Shown one piece after another: positions 61,088-64,000 of a DNA stretch of 64,000 nucleotides (within the stretch, counting starts at the first letter, position 1; the number at the start of each line of letters is the position of its first letter). The notes below the pieces were generated by a model. That model saw only the letters and a list, made by a program, of their open reading frames with translations, was not told the origin of the DNA and made no database searches. The position numbers and the translations under genes are program-made. The stretch is from Salinibaculum litoreum (GTDB lineage: Archaea; Halobacteriota; Halobacteria; Halobacteriales; Haloarculaceae): assembly GCA_009789175.1 (NCBI GenBank), contig CP046866.1:3100001-3164000 (forward strand), in the 5' to 3' direction.

Positions 61088-62824
61088 TCAGAGCCGGTCG
61101 GCGATACGGCCGGCCGTCGTCGACCCAACGCCTTCGACGGTCTCCAGTTCCTCTTGGGAGGCTGTCCGGACGCTGTCGACGCTTCCGAAGCGCCGGAGCA
61201 GCCGTCGGCGCGTCTCCGGGCCGACCCCTTCGATGCCATCGAGCGGCGTCGACACGTCGTCCCTGAGCGTCTCGTGGTACTGCCGGGCGAAGCGGTGGGC
61301 CTCGTCGCGGACGCGCTGGAGCAGATGCAATTCCGGGGCGTCGTCGGGCCAGTCGTACTCCCCGTCGGCGGTGACGACCCGCTCTTCGGCCTTGGCGAGT
61401 GCGACGGTCGGCACGTCCCAGCCCGCTTCTGTGAGGGCGTCGACGGCGGCCTGGCGTTGTCCCTCGCCGCCGTCGATGAGCAGCAGGTCCGGGTCCGGGC
61501 GGTCGTCACGGCCCTCGACAGCCCGGTTGGCACGCCAGGCAACGAGTGCCCGCATGTTCGCGTAATCGTCGTTCTCGTCGGCGAGTTTCTTGCGCCGGTA
61601 GTCGGCCTTCTCGGGGTCGCCGTCGACGAAGGTGACGTTGCTGCCAACGACGGCCCGCCCCTGTGCGTGGCTCACGTCGAATCCCTCGATGCGCCTCGCG
61701 TCTCCGAGCCCCAGTGCGTCAGCAAGCGCTCGCGTGCCGTCGGGCTGGCGCTCGTCCCGGCGGGCGTTTTTCATCGCGAGGTCAACGAGTGTTGCCTCCC
61801 GCCCGGCACCGGGCACCCGGAGGTCGACGCCGACGCTGTCGAGCCAGTCGTCGACACCCTCGCCCGCCGGCCGTTCCGGCGTGAGGATGGCGTCGGGTAA
61901 CTCCCGATCGGCGTAGTACTGGACGACGAACGCTCCGAGTATCGCCGCTGGCTCGTCGGTCCCGTCCGGAGCGTCCAGCGTGTGTCGCTCGCGGTCGACG
62001 AGTTTCCCGCTCTCGGCGCGCAGCCGTGCGACCGTTGCACTCTTGCCTTCGAGGGAGACACCAAGCACGTCCACGTCGTGGCCGTGGTCGCCGTGGTCGG
62101 CAACCGCGTCGCTGCTGGCATCGTGGAACGCTTCCACCTCGGCCAGCCGGTCCCGAAGATTCGCCGCCCGTTCGAAGTTTTCGGCTGCTGCGGCTTCCTC
62201 CATCTCGCGGCGCATCGGGTCCGCGAGGATGCCCGTCTCGCCGCCGAAAAAGCGCTCGACTGCGCTCACGTCCTCGGCGTAGGCTTCCCGGTCGATTTCG
62301 TCGGTACAGGGGGCAGTACAGAGGCCGACCTCGTAGTCCAGACAGGGTCGCTCGCGGTTGGCGTACTTGTGGTCAGAGCAGCCACGGAGCCCGTAGGTCT
62401 CCCGCAGGGCTTTCACGACGGTCTCGACCTGTCTCTTGTCGGTGAAGGGGCCGAAGACGGTGGCTCGTTCCTCGGGGTCCCGCGTGATTCCGAGACGGGG
62501 AAACTCGTGGTCGGTCAACTGCACGAGCGGGTAAGATTTGTCATCTTTCAGGCGGACGTTGTACCGGGGTCGGTGGCGCTTGATGAGGTTCGCTTCGAGC
62601 AAGAGCGCCTGCGTCTCGGTGTCGGTGACGGCAACGTCGATTGTCTCGGCGCGGGCGACCATCTGGCGGATGCGTTCGCTGCGCGGGTCGACATACGAGC
62701 GCACTCGGTCACGCAAGTCGACGGCTTTGCCGACATAGAGTACCCGGTCGTCACCCAAAAACTGGTAGACCCCGGGCTCTGTCGGGAGGTCCGCTGCCCT
62801 GGCACGAACCGCGTCGCCGTCCAT
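61088..62824 (-). CDS. uvrC: UvrABC excinuclease subunit C
   Basis: A 578-residue nuclease that makes both incisions in nucleotide excision repair. The N-terminal GIY-YIG domain reads [20 protein letters not shown], with Arg and Glu positions following. A Cys-cluster region ([25 protein letters not shown]) is at about 150-175, split here across three motifs. The UVR motif [15 protein letters not shown] is near 215. The RNase H-like domain ([22 protein letters not shown] near 375) and tandem helix-hairpin-helix end are intact. ATG at 62824. Confidence 0.96.
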   Translation of the reverse strand: MDGDAVRARAADLPTEPGVYQFLGDDRVLYVGKAVDLRDRVRSYVDPRSERIRQMVARAETIDVAVTDTETQALLLEANLIKRHRPRYNVRLKDDKSYPLVQLTDHEFPRLGITRDPEERATVFGPFTDKRQVETVVKALRETYGLRGCSDHKYANRERPCLDYEVGLCTAPCTDEIDREAYAEDVSAVERFFGGETGILADPMRREMEEAAAAENFERAANLRDRLAEVEAFHDASSDAVADHGDHGHDVDVLGVSLEGKSATVARLRAESGKLVDRERHTLDAPDGTDEPAAILGAFVVQYYADRELPDAILTPERPAGEGVDDWLDSVGVDLRVPGAGREATLVDLAMKNARRDERQPDGTRALADALGLGDARRIEGFDVSHAQGRAVVGSNVTFVDGDPEKADYRRKKLADENDDYANMRALVAWRANRAVEGRDDRPDPDLLLIDGGEGQRQAAVDALTEAGWDVPTVALAKAEERVVTADGEYDWPDDAPELHLLQRVRDEAHRFARQYHETLRDDVSTPLDGIEGVGPETRRRLLRRFGSVDSVRTASQEELETVEGVGSTTAGRIADRL

Positions 62825-62857
62825 CGACGCCCGCTAGTCGCTCGGGCGCTATCAGCC

Positions 62858-63484
62858 TCACGCCTCGCTCACCGGGTCTGCCGCCGGGGTCCCCTCGGCG
62901 TCTTGCCCGGGTGTCTCGGGGAGGACAGCACGCTCGATGCGTTCGCCGACTTCGGTGGCGTCTGCTGGACGCGGGAGATGGATGTCGTCGTCGCCGGCCA
63001 CCTCGACGACAAGCGTCGGGTCCCGAGTGAGCCAGTAGACGCCGAAGAAGACGACCGACATGAACACGGCCAGCGCACCGAACACCTGCATCAGGTAATC
63101 GAGCCGGGTCATGAAGTTCAAAAGCGACTGCATCGTGCCCATAATACCCCCCATGCCGACCCGTCGTACCGTCTCCGCGTTCAGGTTCACGTCGCCGATG
63201 ATGCTCCCGAAGTCGACGACGAACCCTGCGCCGACGAGAACGAGGCCGATGACGCCTGCCTTGACCCCGCGTGCGAGGAGGTCCATCTCCGAGTTCGCCC
63301 CTGTCGAGACGGTTTCGACGTTCGGGCGCTGTGCCTGCTGGAGAGTCGGGCCGTCGCTCTCGCCGTCGAACGCCAGCACGCGGTGGGTGGTGACGACGAC
63401 GCTTGCCTCCCCGAAGTCGACGGTCTCCTCGACAGTCTCACCGTCGTACAGCAGGTCGTCGACCCGCCGCCGCCACCGTGTCAT
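62858..63484 (-). CDS. Membrane protein, unknown function
   Basis: A 208-residue protein. The N-terminal 60 residues form a cytoplasmic beta domain (LYDGETVEETVDFGEASVVVTTHRVLAF) resembling a PH-like fold. Three hydrophobic segments follow at about residues 72-92, 105-125 and 132-152, then a beta-rich acidic tail (PTLVVEVAGDDDIHLPRP). It follows uvrC's start by 33 bases upstream on the same strand and may share its transcript. ATG at 63484 begins MTRWRRRVDDLLY. Confidence 0.75.
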   Translation of the reverse strand: MTRWRRRVDDLLYDGETVEETVDFGEASVVVTTHRVLAFDGESDGPTLQQAQRPNVETVSTGANSEMDLLARGVKAGVIGLVLVGAGFVVDFGSIIGDVNLNAETVRRVGMGGIMGTMQSLLNFMTRLDYLMQVFGALAVFMSVVFFGVYWLTRDPTLVVEVAGDDDIHLPRPADATEVGERIERAVLPETPGQDAEGTPAADPVSEA

Positions 63485-63592
63485 AGCCCGGGCTACGTCG
63501 CGGTCGTATTTGAAATCACGGGCCGCGTGCCCTGTCTGTACGCGCCTGTTTGCACTCGGTGGATACAACACCCACAGGCGCGAAGCGTAGGT

Positions 63593-63850
63593 ATGACCGA
63601 GGTTCGCGTCTGGCTGGTCGACCGCACGTACAACGACAAAGGCATGGTCGAACTCGTCTACGCCACTCCCGACGGCGAGCGCTATCACCACCGACAGCTC
63701 TCCGAGCCGATGCTCGTCCAGAAGTCGGTGACGGCCGCCGAGGACGTCGCCGAGGACCGTCTCGAACCGACCGCCGAAGAGGACCGCGAGTACTACGGGA
63801 GCGAGGCCACACGGATGTCCGAGGAACACGACCCCGACGAAGAGGTCTGA
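63593..63850 (+). CDS. Small conserved haloarchaeal protein, unknown function
   Basis: An 85-residue acidic protein: a beta-rich core TEVRVWLVDRTYNDKGMVELVYATPDGERYHH followed by a helix (KSVTAAEDVAEDRL) and an acidic tail. Written in pieces: VRVWLVDRTY, MVELVYATPDG and YHHRQLSEPM. It has no signal peptide, helix in the membrane or catalytic motif. It is divergent from the membrane protein gene by 108 bases and ends 40 bases before the convergent partial gene. Confidence 0.72.
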   Translation: MTEVRVWLVDRTYNDKGMVELVYATPDGERYHHRQLSEPMLVQKSVTAAEDVAEDRLEPTAEEDREYYGSEATRMSEEHDPDEEV

Positions 63851-63890
63851 ACGCGCTCTCTGTCGTCTGGCCCGGGCGTCAGGACTGTAC

Positions 63891-64000
63891 TCAGGCGTCG
63901 ACATCGACGCCGCGTTCCGAGAGCAGGTCCAGAAACTCCGACTCCGACAGCATCGCCACGCCCTCGCTCTCGGCGTCGTTCCGTTTCGTCTGGCCGGGGT
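63891..64000 (-). CDS. Partial C-terminus of a BRCT-like protein, possibly NAD-dependent DNA ligase
   Basis: The window ends inside this gene. The last 35 residues read PGQTKRNDAESEGVAMLSES, then EFLDLLSERGVDVDA and a TGA. The phrase GVAMLSESEFLDLL is like the end of the BRCT domain of LigA-type DNA ligases, where a variable loop is followed by a short final helix. A BRCT domain in another protein, such as a replication factor C large subunit, is possible. Confidence 0.5.
   Translation of the reverse strand, partial: PGQTKRNDAESEGVAMLSESEFLDLLSERGVDVDA

Noticed and set aside
61982-63592. Plus-strand open frame running into the 85-residue gene
   Set aside because: Most of it is antisense to uvrC and the membrane protein gene. 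Only the last part from the ATG at 63593 looks like a real protein.
1-64000. CRISPR arrays, rRNA genes, complete insertion sequences or prophage genes
   Set aside because: No regularly spaced repeats, rRNA motifs, transposases, integrases or phage structural proteins were seen on either strand.

Overview
The window is chromosomal DNA from a halophilic archaeon (class Halobacteria). Coding sequence is GC-rich, predicted proteins are very acidic, promoters show TATA-like boxes about 26-28 bases before start codons (leaderless transcription), and many families are haloarchaeal (HalOD1 output domain, CdrL/CdrS with FtsZ2, DUF2070, HTH_63-like, PibD-type pilins). Genus cannot be fixed from sequence alone. 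Genes are densely packed, with many ATGA/GTGA overlaps. Most look like core chromosome. The only compositionally odd stretches are about 2.55-3.18 kb, 44.04-44.44 kb and 59.43-60.15 kb.

Layout. 0-2.3 kb: an information-processing cluster (DUF2103, ribosomal L37Ae, RNA polymerase subunit P, KEOPS subunit Pcc1, prefoldin beta, DUF3194). 2.3-7.05 kb: small membrane and secreted proteins, a bifunctional-nuclease-family protein, a HAD hydrolase, a HalOD1 protein and an AI-2E-family permease. 7.05-12.0 kb: a 36-residue zinc-finger protein, an inverted-repeat element abutting a citramalate/isopropylmalate synthase gene, DUF192, UspA, a flavin-nucleotide-binding-like protein and a DoxX pair. 12.1-17.8 kb: a methyl-accepting chemotaxis protein divergent from a PAS histidine kinase, then a zinc/HNH-like protein, a LUD protein and GMP synthase subunit A, followed by a second inverted-repeat element. 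18.0-22.0 kb: DUF2070, a small membrane protein, tRNA-Ser(CGA) and thiC. 22.0-27.3 kb: an acetoacetate-decarboxylase-like, SDR and hydantoinase/oxoprolinase A/B operon.

28.2-35.2 kb is a seven-gene archaeal type IV pilus-like operon: PilB-type ATPase, PilC-type membrane protein and five consecutive pilin-like proteins, all overlapping. 35.3-36.8 kb holds a small HTH protein and a DUF8054-like/MinD pair. 36.8-43.7 kb is the late cobalamin assembly and salvage cluster (HAD, cbiB, cobS, cobY, cobD, cbiZ; then cobA/cobO, cbiP). Both of its main promoters carry a dyad between the TATA region and the start codon. 43.9-46.1 kb: a zinc ribbon microprotein, an AT-rich spacer, a PQQ-type sugar dehydrogenase lipoprotein and tRNA-Tyr(GTA). 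46.2-48.5 kb is the cell-division locus cdrL, cdrS, ftsZ2, with repeated GTAAGAC/GTCTTAC boxes in front of cdrS. 48.5-57.2 kb: ncsA, cysK, a methyltransferase, endonuclease IV, a lipoate ligase, a thioesterase, an LLM/F420 oxidoreductase and a surface protein. 57.3-62.8 kb: uvrB and uvrC flank a 0.7 kb inverted-repeat-bounded insert and a phosphoribosyltransferase. The window ends inside the 3' end of a BRCT-type, possibly DNA ligase, gene.

The most unusual signals are: four convergent gene pairs whose two TAG stops share one CTAG; two hairpin or MITE-like elements with the same ends placed exactly at stop codons; the shared dyads of the cobalamin promoters; the operator-like array before cdrS-ftsZ2; and the inverted-repeat-bounded non-coding insert between uvrB and the phosphoribosyltransferase gene.
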